DNA from: Breoghania sp.
GTDB taxonomy: Bacteria; Pseudomonadota; Alphaproteobacteria; Rhizobiales; Stappiaceae
Direction: 5' to 3'
Length of the DNA stretch: 64,000 nt
NCBI RefSeq assembly: GCF_963674635.1
Contig: NZ_OY771475.1
Coordinates: 3,827,001 to 3,891,000 of the forward strand
Position numbers and translations under genes: made by a program. Under the pieces are notes generated by a model. The model ran no database searches. It was not told the DNA's origin and worked only from the letters and a program-made list of their open reading frames with translations. Positions within the stretch are counted from its first letter, which is position 1. Each line of letters starts with the position of its first letter. Shown here piece by piece: positions 42,872 to 51,361 of this stretch.

Positions 42872-42971
42872 CTGTCGGTTGTCCGCGACCCCGCAAGGGG
42901 CACGATGGTACCCCCTCTCCCATGGGGAGAGGGCTGGGGTGAGGGGATGGGATCTCTCGTGGATACGGAGA
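42872..42971 (+). repeat. Tandem palindromic repeat array, unit 4 (partial)
   Basis: Only the first 100 bases of the unit are present, ending in CTCTCGTGGATACGGAGAC, which links this array to the copies at 37181-37657. The RNase T2 gene begins 140 bases downstream. Confidence 0.85.
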
Positions 42972-43110
42972 CACCGATACTCTCATGCAGAGCTTCGCTC
43001 CGGTCTCTCCCTATGGCAGAGACGCGCGCGCGGGCTTTTCCTTTTCGCTGAGCCCTGCCACCATACATGTGACGCCATTCGGGCCAGGACCCCGCGCCTT
43101 GGGAGCTTTC

Positions 43111-44157
43111 ATGCTGAACCGGATTTATGCTGCATTGGCAGCCCTGCTGATCGCGCTTCCGCTTGCCGCACAAGCTGAGGTCGCGGTTGAGGGGCGCTTC
43201 GTCGCGCGTCTTGCCTGTCCCGCGACGCAGAACATCAAGGCCGGGACCAATCCAGGCAATGTGATGACGCAGGCAGAGCGCAGCTATCCGGTCCATGCGG
43301 CCAACCGGCGCGATGCGACCCATTACCGGATCGAGGTGGAGGGCGCGGAGCCGCGCCTGCGTTGGGTGGCGGCCGGATGTGGTGCGCATCTGGTAACGGG
43401 CGCCGCCAGTAAGGATGAGGCAGTCGTGCCGCGCGTGTCCCCGCTTGAGCCCGCAGGTCGGTCCAAGTCGCGTCCGCAACCGACATGGCATGAGGCCGGG
43501 GTGCCGGAATATCTGCTGGCGATCACCTGGGCGCCCGCTTTTTGCGAAACCCATCGTTCGAAGCCGGAATGCCGGAGCCAATCGCCCGGGCGTTACGATG
43601 CACGGCATCTGTCGCTGCACGGGCTGTGGCCACAACCGATCGGCAACTTCTATTGCAATGTGCCCGCAGAGCAGAAATCGCTCGATGAATCCGGGCGCTA
43701 CGGTGCGCTCGATCCGATCCCGCTGAAGCCGGAGACCCGACGCCAGCTTGAGCGCGTCATGCCCGGCACGCGGTCAAACCTTCATCGCCATGAATGGATC
43801 AAACACGGAAGCTGTTTCGGCAACAGCGATCCTGACGCCTATTTCCGGGCCTCGATCGCCATGGTTGACGTAATCAACGGCTCCGCCGTGCGCGATCTTC
43901 TGGCGGCCAATGTGGGCGGGCAGGTCACGGCGCGCAGCATTCGCCACGCCTTTGATGACGCCTTTGGTCAGGGAGCGGGATCGCGGGTCGCCATCACCTG
44001 TGACAGGGGTATGATCCGGGAATTGCGGATCGAACTGCGCGGGCACGCGGACGAGCATACGCCCCTTGCCGATCTTATCCATGCCGCAGAGCCCGTGCCG
44101 GAGGCGCGTAGCAATTGCCGAAGCGGGCGGGTCGACCGGGCTGGATTCGAAGGCTGA
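43111..44157 (+). CDS. Ribonuclease T2 family protein (secreted)
   Basis: This protein of 348 residues has a Sec signal peptide (MLNRIYAALAALLIALPLAAQA). A region of about 100 residues precedes the RNase T2 domain, which has both catalytic segments: LSLHGLWPQP (His) and HEWIKHGSCF (His-Glu-His). The family cleaves single-stranded RNA to 2',3'-cyclic phosphates in the periplasm or outside the cell. The N-terminal region, with two cysteines, is not recognised. ATG 43111 is chosen because the signal peptide starts there; the upstream open frame runs through the repeat array. Its direct neighbours are transport and ligase genes, with no clear link. Confidence 0.9.
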   Translation: MLNRIYAALAALLIALPLAAQAEVAVEGRFVARLACPATQNIKAGTNPGNVMTQAERSYPVHAANRRDATHYRIEVEGAEPRLRWVAAGCGAHLVTGAASKDEAVVPRVSPLEPAGRSKSRPQPTWHEAGVPEYLLAITWAPAFCETHRSKPECRSQSPGRYDARHLSLHGLWPQPIGNFYCNVPAEQKSLDESGRYGALDPIPLKPETRRQLERVMPGTRSNLHRHEWIKHGSCFGNSDPDAYFRASIAMVDVINGSAVRDLLAANVGGQVTARSIRHAFDDAFGQGAGSRVAITCDRGMIRELRIELRGHADEHTPLADLIHAAEPVPEARSNCRSGRVDRAGFEG

Positions 44158-44250
44158 AGCCTGGGGCATGTACATGAGGGGGATGGAAGCCTTTGAGGCT
44201 TCCGAAGGTCCCTGGACAGGAACTTCGGGCCGGGAGGAGACCAGAGTCAG

Positions 44251-45483
44251 ATGAATGAGAAATTTGATACGCGCGAAACGCGCGATCCGCAGGAACGCGA
44301 GGGAGAGCTTTTCCGGCGGTTGCCGGGCTTTCTTGCAAAGGCGGTTTCCGCCGCGCCGGGCCTTGCCGCGCATCTGGAGAACATCGATCCGACGCAGATT
44401 ACCTCGCGCGAGGCTCTCGCCCGCTTGCCGGTGCTGCGCAAGCCCCAGTTGATGGCGGCCCAGAAGGCAATGCCGCCCTTTGGCGGGTTCGCGGCGTTGG
44501 GACGTGCTCCGGAGCGGGTGTTTCTGTCTCCGGGCCCGGTCTGGGAACCGCAAGGCGCAGGCGCCGATCCCTGGGGGGCGGCGCGCGCGCTTTATGCGGC
44601 GGGGTTTCGGCCCGGCGACATCGTGCACAACTCCCTAGCTTATCACATGACGCCGGGTGGCTTTATCCTCGATCTTGGAGCGCGGGCCTTGGGCTGCACA
44701 GTCTTTCCCGCCGGTGCGGGCATGACGGAAATGCAGGCGCAAGCCGCCGCGGCGCTTCGTCCACGCGGCTGGTGCGGTACGCCGGACTACCTGAAGGCGA
44801 TCCTTGAAAAAGCCGATGAGCTCGGCCTCGACTGCTCCTCGATCAAGGTGGCGCAGGTCTCCGGCGGAGCTCTGTTTCCCTCGCTCCGCGAGGACTATGC
44901 CGCGCGCGGCGTCGCGGTCACCCAGTGCTATGCGACCGCCGATCTCGGCGTCATCGCCTATGAGAGCGAGGCGCAACAGGGCCTCATTCTCAACGAGGAT
45001 TTCATTCTGGAAATCGTGCGCCCAGGCACCAACGATCCGGTGCCGGATGGCGAGGTGGGCGAGATCGTCGTGACCTCGTTCAATGCGTCCTATCCGCTGG
45101 TGCGTTTTGGCACGGGCGACATGACGAAAGTGGTTGGCGGCCAATCGCCGTGTGGCCGCACGAACACCCTGATAGCGGGCTGGATGGGGCGGGCCGATCA
45201 GCGCACCAAGGTGAAGGGCATGTTCGTCGATCCCGAGCAGGTGGCGGACGTGATGAAGCGTCACCCGGAGGTTGCCCGGGCGCGGCTTGTGGTCTCGCGC
45301 GCCGATGAACAGGATGTCATGAGCCTGAAGATCGAGGTGCCGCCGGGGGCGGATGGTCTGCCGGATGCGGTGGCCGCCACCTTGCGTGAGGTGACGAAGC
45401 TCGGGGGAACCGTGGAAGCGGTCGCGCCGGGCTCACTCCCCAATGACGGCAAGGTGATCGAGGACGCGCGCGATTACGGCTGA
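44251..45483 (+). CDS. PaaK-like AMP-dependent ligase with a divergent phosphate loop
   Basis: This protein of 410 residues belongs to the phenylacetate-CoA ligase group: YATADLGVIAYE, EIVVTSFNASYPLVRFGTGD, GRADQRTKVKGMFVDP and the C-terminal catalytic Lys in LPNDGKVIED match motifs A5, A7, A8 and A10. The phosphate loop, SSGTTGKPT in PaaK, is replaced by LSPGPVWEPQGAG. The enzyme would otherwise make aryl-CoA from an aryl acid and ATP, here possibly the aryl acid that the upstream oxidoreductase and importer handle. With the loop changed, activity is uncertain. The ATG at 44251 follows GGAGGAGA. Its end overlaps the convergent kinase gene by 10 bases. Confidence 0.82.
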   Translation: MNEKFDTRETRDPQEREGELFRRLPGFLAKAVSAAPGLAAHLENIDPTQITSREALARLPVLRKPQLMAAQKAMPPFGGFAALGRAPERVFLSPGPVWEPQGAGADPWGAARALYAAGFRPGDIVHNSLAYHMTPGGFILDLGARALGCTVFPAGAGMTEMQAQAAAALRPRGWCGTPDYLKAILEKADELGLDCSSIKVAQVSGGALFPSLREDYAARGVAVTQCYATADLGVIAYESEAQQGLILNEDFILEIVRPGTNDPVPDGEVGEIVVTSFNASYPLVRFGTGDMTKVVGGQSPCGRTNTLIAGWMGRADQRTKVKGMFVDPEQVADVMKRHPEVARARLVVSRADEQDVMSLKIEVPPGADGLPDAVAATLREVTKLGGTVEAVAPGSLPNDGKVIEDARDYG

Positions 45484-47501
45484 GCGCGCCCGTCCGCCTC
45501 ATCGGTGACGATGGCCGGGGCGGGGATGTGACGGTGGATGATCTGGTGGGCGGGTATCTCGATGGTGAACATCGTTCCCGCGCCATCCGGGTTTGCCGAT
45601 GCCGTTATTTGCCAGCCATGCCCCTCCACGATCGACTTTGCGATGGCAAGGCCAATGCCGACCTCGCTGGCGACCGGGTCCGCGCTTGCGTGCGAGGGAC
45701 TGCGGCGGGCAAAGGGTTCAAAGATGCGATCGCCCTGCGTGCCGGGCAGCCTTGACCCGTTGTCGGTGATGGTGAGCAGAGCGGAGCCCTGCTTCAGGGG
45801 GCGGCTCTCGATGCGCAGGCCGCGCGGGCTTTCACCTTGCGTGCCGGACAGCGCGAATCCCAAAAGGTGATGGAAGAGGCTGGACAGCGACTTCGGGTCG
45901 CCGGTCACCTGGGGCAGAGCCGAAATCTCGATCTCCGCCTCGATCGGCGGCACGATGGAGGTCAGGGTATCGCTCACCAGCCGGTTCAGGTCGACGGGCA
46001 GGCGCTTGACGCCGCGCTGGGTCTCGCGGGTGTAGGTCTGGAGGTCGTTGACGAGCTTGGTCAGGCGGTCGGAGGATCGCTTGATGACTGTCAGCGGATT
46101 GCGCACGTTCTCGTCTTCTATCCCGGAAAGGGATTCGGTGAGGACATCGCCGAACAGGCGGATCTTGCGCAAGGGTTCCTGAAGGTCGTGGGCGGCGATG
46201 GCGTTGAAGCGCTTCAGTCCCTCGTTGGTGCGATGCAGCCCCTCGTTGAGCCTGGCAAGCGAACGCAGGGCGCGATTGCGGTCGGTGACATTGTTGATCA
46301 CGGCGAGCACGGTGAAGGGAAAACTGCTGGATCCCACCAGCGTGGACGCCTCCACCTCCACCAGTGTTCCGTCGGCGCGCACCGTGGTGAAGGGAACATC
46401 GACAAAGGGATTTTCGATCAGGTCGAATATGTTGTCGGGAAGGTCTGCCTTGCTTGCATCCGTCAGGTAGTCGGCGATCGGCCGACCGATCACCTCCTCG
46501 CGCGAATAGCCCAGCGTATCCGTCCAGGTCTTGTTGACGTCGGTGATCCGCATATCGGCATCGACGGTGTGCATCATGATCGGCGAGTTCTGATAGATGA
46601 AGCGGTACTTTTCCTCGCTCCCCCGCAGCTCCGCAATCCTGCGCCGCCGCATGAGCGCGTAGGACAGCCACTGCACCAGAATGCGGATCAGCTGGATGTC
46701 TTCGTCCTTGAAGGGGGCGTCGCGCGCCTCCGGCGATGCGAAACTGAGCGCCCCGTAGAGTTTCCCGTCGACATGGATTTCCGCACTCAGGAAGCTTCGC
46801 ATGTTGAGCCGTTTGCGGAAGGGGGCGTCCGCATAGGGGGTCTTGAAGATATCCTGGATGGCAACGATGCTGCCGCGCGAATGGGTGATGGAGGTGTAGG
46901 AGTATTCGAGCGGTACGGTCGCGCCGATGGGCGAGATGTCATGGCGGACCTGGAATTCGGCGGTCACCCCTTCCGGGCCGCAGCGGCTGATGACGCCGGC
47001 AGTCATGCGAAAATAGGCGTGGCCAATCTGCAGAATACCCTCCACGACCTCGTCGGTGTCGAGCGAGCGGTCGTTGGTGATGCGGATCAAGTCTTCCAGC
47101 GTTTCGTTGTAGCGATACTCCTCGGTGACATCCCAGAACAGGATCAGGATCTTCTCCAACGCGCCATCCGCATCGAAAACCCCGTTCAACTGCCAGATGC
47201 GCCGCCTTTCGCGGTGATGCAGGACCTGCAGGACCGGTCGCGAGGTCACGTTCGGCTGCGACGGGGAGAGGCGGCCAAAGTAGTCTCGGGTCAGCCGCTC
47301 TGTTTCTTCGTTGGCCCGTTCAAAGATGGAGCGCCCGATGATCTGCTCATGCTCCAGTCCGAACGCCTCGCAATAGGCCGGATTGGCCTCCAGCATGACG
47401 CCATCCGCTGTCAACAAGGTTGCGGGCATGGGCAGATCCTGCAGCGACGCCAAGTGCGCAGCGCCGTCGATCGGGTCGGGACCGGATCTTGCCTTTGCCA
47501 C
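45474..47501 (-). CDS. PAS-GAF-PAS histidine kinase-like protein with damaged ATP-binding site
   Basis: This cytoplasmic protein of 675 residues has a PAS domain (about 20-140), a GAF-like domain (about 145-290), a second PAS (about 300-415), a HisKA domain with phospho-acceptor His438 in IAAHDLQEPL, and an ATPase-like domain. In the N box FHHLLGFALS, the Mg-binding Asn is replaced by Phe; the G1 box reads DNGSRLP in place of DNGIGLP; the G2 box (VGIGLAIAKSIVEGHGW) is intact. It may therefore lack autokinase activity and act as a sensor partner of the kinase encoded just upstream. The GTG start at 47501 abuts that gene's stop and has an AGAGG ribosome site. Confidence 0.85.
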   Translation of the reverse strand: MAKARSGPDPIDGAAHLASLQDLPMPATLLTADGVMLEANPAYCEAFGLEHEQIIGRSIFERANEETERLTRDYFGRLSPSQPNVTSRPVLQVLHHRERRRIWQLNGVFDADGALEKILILFWDVTEEYRYNETLEDLIRITNDRSLDTDEVVEGILQIGHAYFRMTAGVISRCGPEGVTAEFQVRHDISPIGATVPLEYSYTSITHSRGSIVAIQDIFKTPYADAPFRKRLNMRSFLSAEIHVDGKLYGALSFASPEARDAPFKDEDIQLIRILVQWLSYALMRRRRIAELRGSEEKYRFIYQNSPIMMHTVDADMRITDVNKTWTDTLGYSREEVIGRPIADYLTDASKADLPDNIFDLIENPFVDVPFTTVRADGTLVEVEASTLVGSSSFPFTVLAVINNVTDRNRALRSLARLNEGLHRTNEGLKRFNAIAAHDLQEPLRKIRLFGDVLTESLSGIEDENVRNPLTVIKRSSDRLTKLVNDLQTYTRETQRGVKRLPVDLNRLVSDTLTSIVPPIEAEIEISALPQVTGDPKSLSSLFHHLLGFALSGTQGESPRGLRIESRPLKQGSALLTITDNGSRLPGTQGDRIFEPFARRSPSHASADPVASEVGIGLAIAKSIVEGHGWQITASANPDGAGTMFTIEIPAHQIIHRHIPAPAIVTDEADGRAQP

Positions 47502-49508
47502 TCAGGACCTCTTGTCGTTTCTGGGGGAGGGGACGTCATCCGGATTTTGCCCGGCGGCTGCCGCCGTATTCGTCTGGATGACGAAATCGGTGCCCGGTTG
47601 ATCGTCGCGCGCGTGTGCGATGACCTTCCAGCCGTGACCCTCGACAATGGAACGCACCAGCGCCAGCCCGATGCCTGTTCCCGTCGTTCGGGAGGCATGA
47701 AGGCGCACGAAGGGTTCGAAGATCTCCTCTTGCGCGCCTTCCGGCAGTCCGATGCCGTTGTCGCGCACGACGAGCTCGCAATTGCCCTGTTTGCACTTGC
47801 GGGCGAACACCTCGACCTCGGGCGGGCGTTCGGGATGGCGGTATTTCAGGGCGTTAAGAATGAGGTTATGGAAGACCCGCTGGAGTGGCACCGCATCGCC
47901 GTTGACCTTCGGCAGGGGGGCAATCTTCACGTTTGCCTCGGTCTCGCGGATCAAGAGGGCCATGTCGCCAAGCACTTCCTCAATCAGCGGGTTGAGGTCG
48001 ACCGGGTCGCTCGCATAGCCGCGCTCGCTTTCGCGTGAGAACGCCAGCAGATCGCGTACCAGCCTGGACAGCCGCTCGGCCGCACGCGTGATCACTTCAA
48101 GGGCATGGCCGGTTTCCGGATCGCAGTCTTCCGGCAGGTGTTTTGCGAGCTGATCGCCATAGAGGCGTATCTTGCGCAGCGGCTCTTGCAGATCATGGGC
48201 GGCAACGGTGTTGAAACGCTTGAGGTCCTCGTTGGCGCGCATGATGGCGCGGTTGGCGGCGTTCATTTCTTCGCGCAAGCGGTTGCGTTCGCTCATGTCC
48301 ACCCAGACGCACAGGATCGGCAAATCCTCTGCGGAAACGGCCAGTGAGGAGAGCTGGGTGGCCAAGATGACGCCGTCGCGGGTGATGAAGTCGAGATTCT
48401 GGGTGGCAATCGTCAGCGGTTGGCGGTCGAGCGGTTCGGCGTCAAGAGCCTCACGCGATTGCGGTGTGACGAAGTCGGCCAGGTTGCGCCCGATCACCTC
48501 GCGCAGATTGTAGCCGAGCCGCTGCAGCCAGGCTGCATTGACGTCAAGCAGCCGCCCCTGCTTGTCCACGACCGCCATCATGATCGGCGCGTGCTCGAAG
48601 ATCCGGTGATAGCGTTCCGCGCTCACCTGAAGCCCGACATAGAAGAAGTGCTTTTCCAGCGTGTAGCCGATCCAGCGGGCGATCAGCCGGCAGAACTGGA
48701 TCTGTTTGTCGGAAAAGGGCTCCGTGCGCGCTTTCAGCGTGCCGAAATTGATGATCCCGTAGAAGCGGTCGCCGACATAGACCTCGGAAGCGATGGTGCT
48801 TTGGAGCGGCAGGTTCTCGTAGAAGGGGTAATTGACGTATTCGGTCTCGCGGATGTCGTGAATGGCCACCACTGGCCCGGCCCGCAGGACCAGATCGACA
48901 TAGGATTTTTCGCGCGGGAAGGGGTGGCGTTCGCGCAGGTGATCGAGATGGAAGTTGAGCACCAGAGGATTGGCCAGATCGCCCTCCAGCCGCGTGATGC
49001 CGGCGAGGTCGGCGTCGAAATACTTCACGCCCACAGACAGGATCATGCGGGCACGCTCCTCCTGGCTCTTTCCGACGTCGTTCGAGATGCGCATCAGGTC
49101 TTCCAGCGCATTTCGGTAGCGCAACTCTTCCGCGATGACACGGCCGACTGCAACCGCGTCAATCAATTCGCCATGCGAATCAAAGCGCCCCTTCAGGCTC
49201 CATTGCGCCCAGCAATTGCGCCCCTGTCCGTCAGTGACTGGAAACTCCAGGACGGTCTCGGGGCTTTCAACCGTCAGACCGGCAATTGTATTGCGGATCC
49301 GATTATGGCTCGGTGACGGAACGAAATCCAGAAGATTACAGCCCTCTGGCAGGGGCTTACCGCAACGGAAGATAACGCAATAGTGATGATTTGCAAAAGA
49401 GATCGTGCTGTCCGGCCTCAATCGCAATGCCGGAGTGGGAAGAAAATTAAGGTCGAAGTAAAATGGCTGATTTCCGTCAATCCCGGCAACCTTGCGGCAA
49501 TTTTGCAA
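47502..49508 (-). CDS. PAS-GAF-PAS sensor histidine kinase (phytochrome-type kinase core)
   Basis: This protein of 668 residues is a paralogue of the next kinase with the same order: PAS (about 17-130), GAF-like (about 145-290), PAS (about 300-415), HisKA with His438 in VAAHDLQEPL, and a full HATPase with FHNLILNALKYR, VRDNGIGLP and GTGIGLALVRSIVEGHGW. No membrane segment is seen, so the signal is cytoplasmic. Bilin-binding Cys was not recognised, so a light role is not supported. The start is a TTG at 49508, since no ATG or GTG fits; a GAGGG site precedes it. A CheY-like gene is divergently transcribed from the shared 167-base gap. Confidence 0.88.
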   Translation of the reverse strand: MQNCRKVAGIDGNQPFYFDLNFLPTPALRLRPDSTISFANHHYCVIFRCGKPLPEGCNLLDFVPSPSHNRIRNTIAGLTVESPETVLEFPVTDGQGRNCWAQWSLKGRFDSHGELIDAVAVGRVIAEELRYRNALEDLMRISNDVGKSQEERARMILSVGVKYFDADLAGITRLEGDLANPLVLNFHLDHLRERHPFPREKSYVDLVLRAGPVVAIHDIRETEYVNYPFYENLPLQSTIASEVYVGDRFYGIINFGTLKARTEPFSDKQIQFCRLIARWIGYTLEKHFFYVGLQVSAERYHRIFEHAPIMMAVVDKQGRLLDVNAAWLQRLGYNLREVIGRNLADFVTPQSREALDAEPLDRQPLTIATQNLDFITRDGVILATQLSSLAVSAEDLPILCVWVDMSERNRLREEMNAANRAIMRANEDLKRFNTVAAHDLQEPLRKIRLYGDQLAKHLPEDCDPETGHALEVITRAAERLSRLVRDLLAFSRESERGYASDPVDLNPLIEEVLGDMALLIRETEANVKIAPLPKVNGDAVPLQRVFHNLILNALKYRHPERPPEVEVFARKCKQGNCELVVRDNGIGLPEGAQEEIFEPFVRLHASRTTGTGIGLALVRSIVEGHGWKVIAHARDDQPGTDFVIQTNTAAAAGQNPDDVPSPRNDKRS

Positions 49509-49675
49509 TGATTAACGCCCTCTTCGCCTCACTTGATCAAAGCCGATTCTATTGTGGAACCTGTCCATTCGACACTATAGTATTTTGTAACGAAGTGGGA
49601 AGCTGTCTGTGCGACATTGCCGTCGAGTGAGGTCGGTCGTCGCATTGTTACTATTAACGGTGAGGTTTCTGGTTC

Positions 49676-50143
49676 ATGGGTACCGCGTCGGACAAGAAAG
49701 AACATGCAGATCCGCTGGTGGATGCGCGTGTCTTGCTGGTCGAAGATGACCCCGACGATATTCTGGTCATAAAGCGCTCCCTGCGGGATGCGCCGATCCG
49801 ACTGGAGTTGAAAGTCTGCGAGGATGGCCGCGAGGCCTTCGAGTATCTGGAACAGGCTGCAGCTGACGAGAACGCCCCACCGGATCTGATCATCCTTGAT
49901 CTGAACATGCCGGTGGTGGACGGCACGACCTTCCTGCACAAGCTGCGCGCGCATGGACGGCTGCATTCGGTGCCCGTCTGTGTGCTGACCACGGCGACAG
50001 ACGAGGAAACCATTCGTCGCGCCTATGAAAGCGGGGCCAATGCGGTGGTGTCCAAGGTCGACACGCTGGAAGGCATGAGCGCGATCCTCAACACCATCGT
50101 GGAGTTCTGGTTCTCCACTGCCCGGCGCTATTACCTGGATTAA
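49676..50143 (+). CDS. CheY-like response regulator (Rcp1 type)
   Basis: This protein of 155 residues is a single receiver domain: VEDDPDD, phospho-acceptor Asp in ILDLNMPVVDG, Thr in VLTTATDEET, and Lys in VVSKVDT. The form EDDPDD and the extended loop are typical of Rcp1-like regulators that work with phytochrome-type kinases. No output domain is present, so it acts by protein contact or as a phosphate shuttle. It is divergent from the two kinase genes and is the likely partner. The ATG at 49676 has a weak ribosome site. Confidence 0.9.
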   Translation: MGTASDKKEHADPLVDARVLLVEDDPDDILVIKRSLRDAPIRLELKVCEDGREAFEYLEQAAADENAPPDLIILDLNMPVVDGTTFLHKLRAHGRLHSVPVCVLTTATDEETIRRAYESGANAVVSKVDTLEGMSAILNTIVEFWFSTARRYYLD

Positions 50144-50272
50144 GCTGTTTCGATCCGGCCGGAGGCGGGTATCGCATTGGATTCGCCTGATGTCGGTCTT
50201 GCGCCGGGATGAGGGCGGTTGCTCTGTGGCGGGACAACAGATGGCGGCGGGGCGAAAGGCCGTGTGCCGCCG

Positions 50273-50316
50273 GACGACGTGCCGCCCGACGACGTACCGC
50301 CCGACGACGTACCGCC
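50273..50316 (+). repeat. 15-bp tandem repeat, three copies
   Basis: GACGACGT(G/A)CCGCCC begins at 50273, 50288 and 50303. The reverse strand of this stretch would read as a GGTSS-type repeat, but no ribosome site or second gene is evident. It lies between the regulator and the degenerate receiver genes, close to the stop of the latter. Confidence 0.75.
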
Positions 50317-50345
50317 AGGGGCCGCCGGTCGCGGCCTCTTTCGTT

Positions 50346-50858
50346 TCAACGTGCAGGCAGGTGCAGCAGGCGCGCGGGCGGCTGGGTCTGGTGGTCGTCG
50401 AGTGTTCCGTAGATGCGCCTTGCCCGCGACGCGACGGGGAAGCGGCGGTTCCAGATTGCGCCTGCCGCGTCGATGCGGTCGTTGAGGATGCGCGCGGTGC
50501 AGGGCGTGACGACGATTCCGTCGAAGCCCAGGGCGCCTGCGTTTCTGGCATGGTCGCGGTCGATGCGGTCCGTGCTCAACATCGCGGTCATGTTGCGAAA
50601 TCTGGGCTCGCTCGACTGACGCAACGCGCGGATCAGGCAGCCGATGGCGGGAAGGCCCAATCGTCGGTCGATGATCACCAGATCGAAACGCTGGGCGACA
50701 AGCGCGGACAGGGCGTCGGCGAGATTATCGCAGCCGACGATGCCGTTGCTGCCGATCTCGGTGACCAGCGCCGTCATCCGCCTGCGCCCGAAAGCTTGCG
50801 GATCGATGATCAAGACGTCTCCGAGGCCGTCCCGATCGAACGGGTCGTTCAATGCCAT
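50346..50858 (-). CDS. Degenerate receiver-domain protein
   Basis: This protein of 170 residues folds plausibly as a receiver: DVLIIDPQAFGRRRM carries one acidic pocket residue, LVIIDRRLGLPAIG the predicted phospho-acceptor Asp, and MLSTDR the Ser/Thr region. The strand-5 Lys is absent (VVTPCT in place of KP) and the DD pair is reduced to a single Asp. It may be a phosphorylation-independent signalling protein. The C-terminal 40 residues are basic and unrecognised. It lies next to the two kinases and the Rcp1-type regulator, suggesting a common signalling unit. The ATG at 50858 has a GGACAGGCG ribosome site. Confidence 0.7.
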   Translation of the reverse strand: MALNDPFDRDGLGDVLIIDPQAFGRRRMTALVTEIGSNGIVGCDNLADALSALVAQRFDLVIIDRRLGLPAIGCLIRALRQSSEPRFRNMTAMLSTDRIDRDHARNAGALGFDGIVVTPCTARILNDRIDAAGAIWNRRFPVASRARRIYGTLDDHQTQPPARLLHLPAR

Positions 50859-51361
50859 GGCGCCTGTCCTTGTCTATGTCGCGCCTTGCGGGCGCTGTTG
50901 GCCGCAATCTTGATGCGCAAGTCTGAAAAATACTTGAAGATCAGTCTATTGGGTAATGCTTAAGTCGTTGCTCTGATGGACGGCGTCGGGGCAGGCCCAA
51001 CCGGCGGCCGGCATGGCGCGGGCTTGAGATATGCGCTATGTCTGGCTATCGCAGGCGCACGGCTCAAACGGGGGACGGGGAGGTCATTGCTTGGGGGGCC
51101 ACGACAGGCGATCCATCCTGCAAGGACTGGCGGGGAAGGCGCATTTCGGGTCGCGCGAAGCGGTCCGGGAAGCGGAGCGTCCCGCACCACGCCTGGCGCG
51201 GGAGGAACACGAGAAACGCCGTTGCGAAACTTGCCCTCGAAAACTTGCCAATATCGTGGTCATGCCCATATTCGGCTTTCAACCGGTCCATGTTCAGCTT
51301 TCAGCCCGAATGCCGGATCCCGCCCGCCCCGATTATCGCTGCCCATCCCGACTGAGGAGCA
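50859..51361. other. Intergenic region before hemH
   Basis: About 500 bases without a supported gene. The left end should hold the promoter of the reverse-strand receiver gene and the right end that of hemH. Several short open frames overlap one another in three frames with no family signature. Confidence 0.5.

Noticed and set aside
42229..42971. The tandem array as a CRISPR locus
   Set aside because: Units are 214-215 bases long and contiguous, with no short repeat and unique spacer pattern and no cas genes.
45837..48038. A 733-codon + strand frame over the two kinase genes
   Set aside because: The two reverse-strand kinases show intact domain order and motifs, while the + frame reads as low-complexity shadow sequence.
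50140..50349. A small reverse frame coding GGTSS repeats
   Set aside because: It arises from the 15-bp tandem repeat read on the reverse strand. There is no ribosome site and no recognisable protein.
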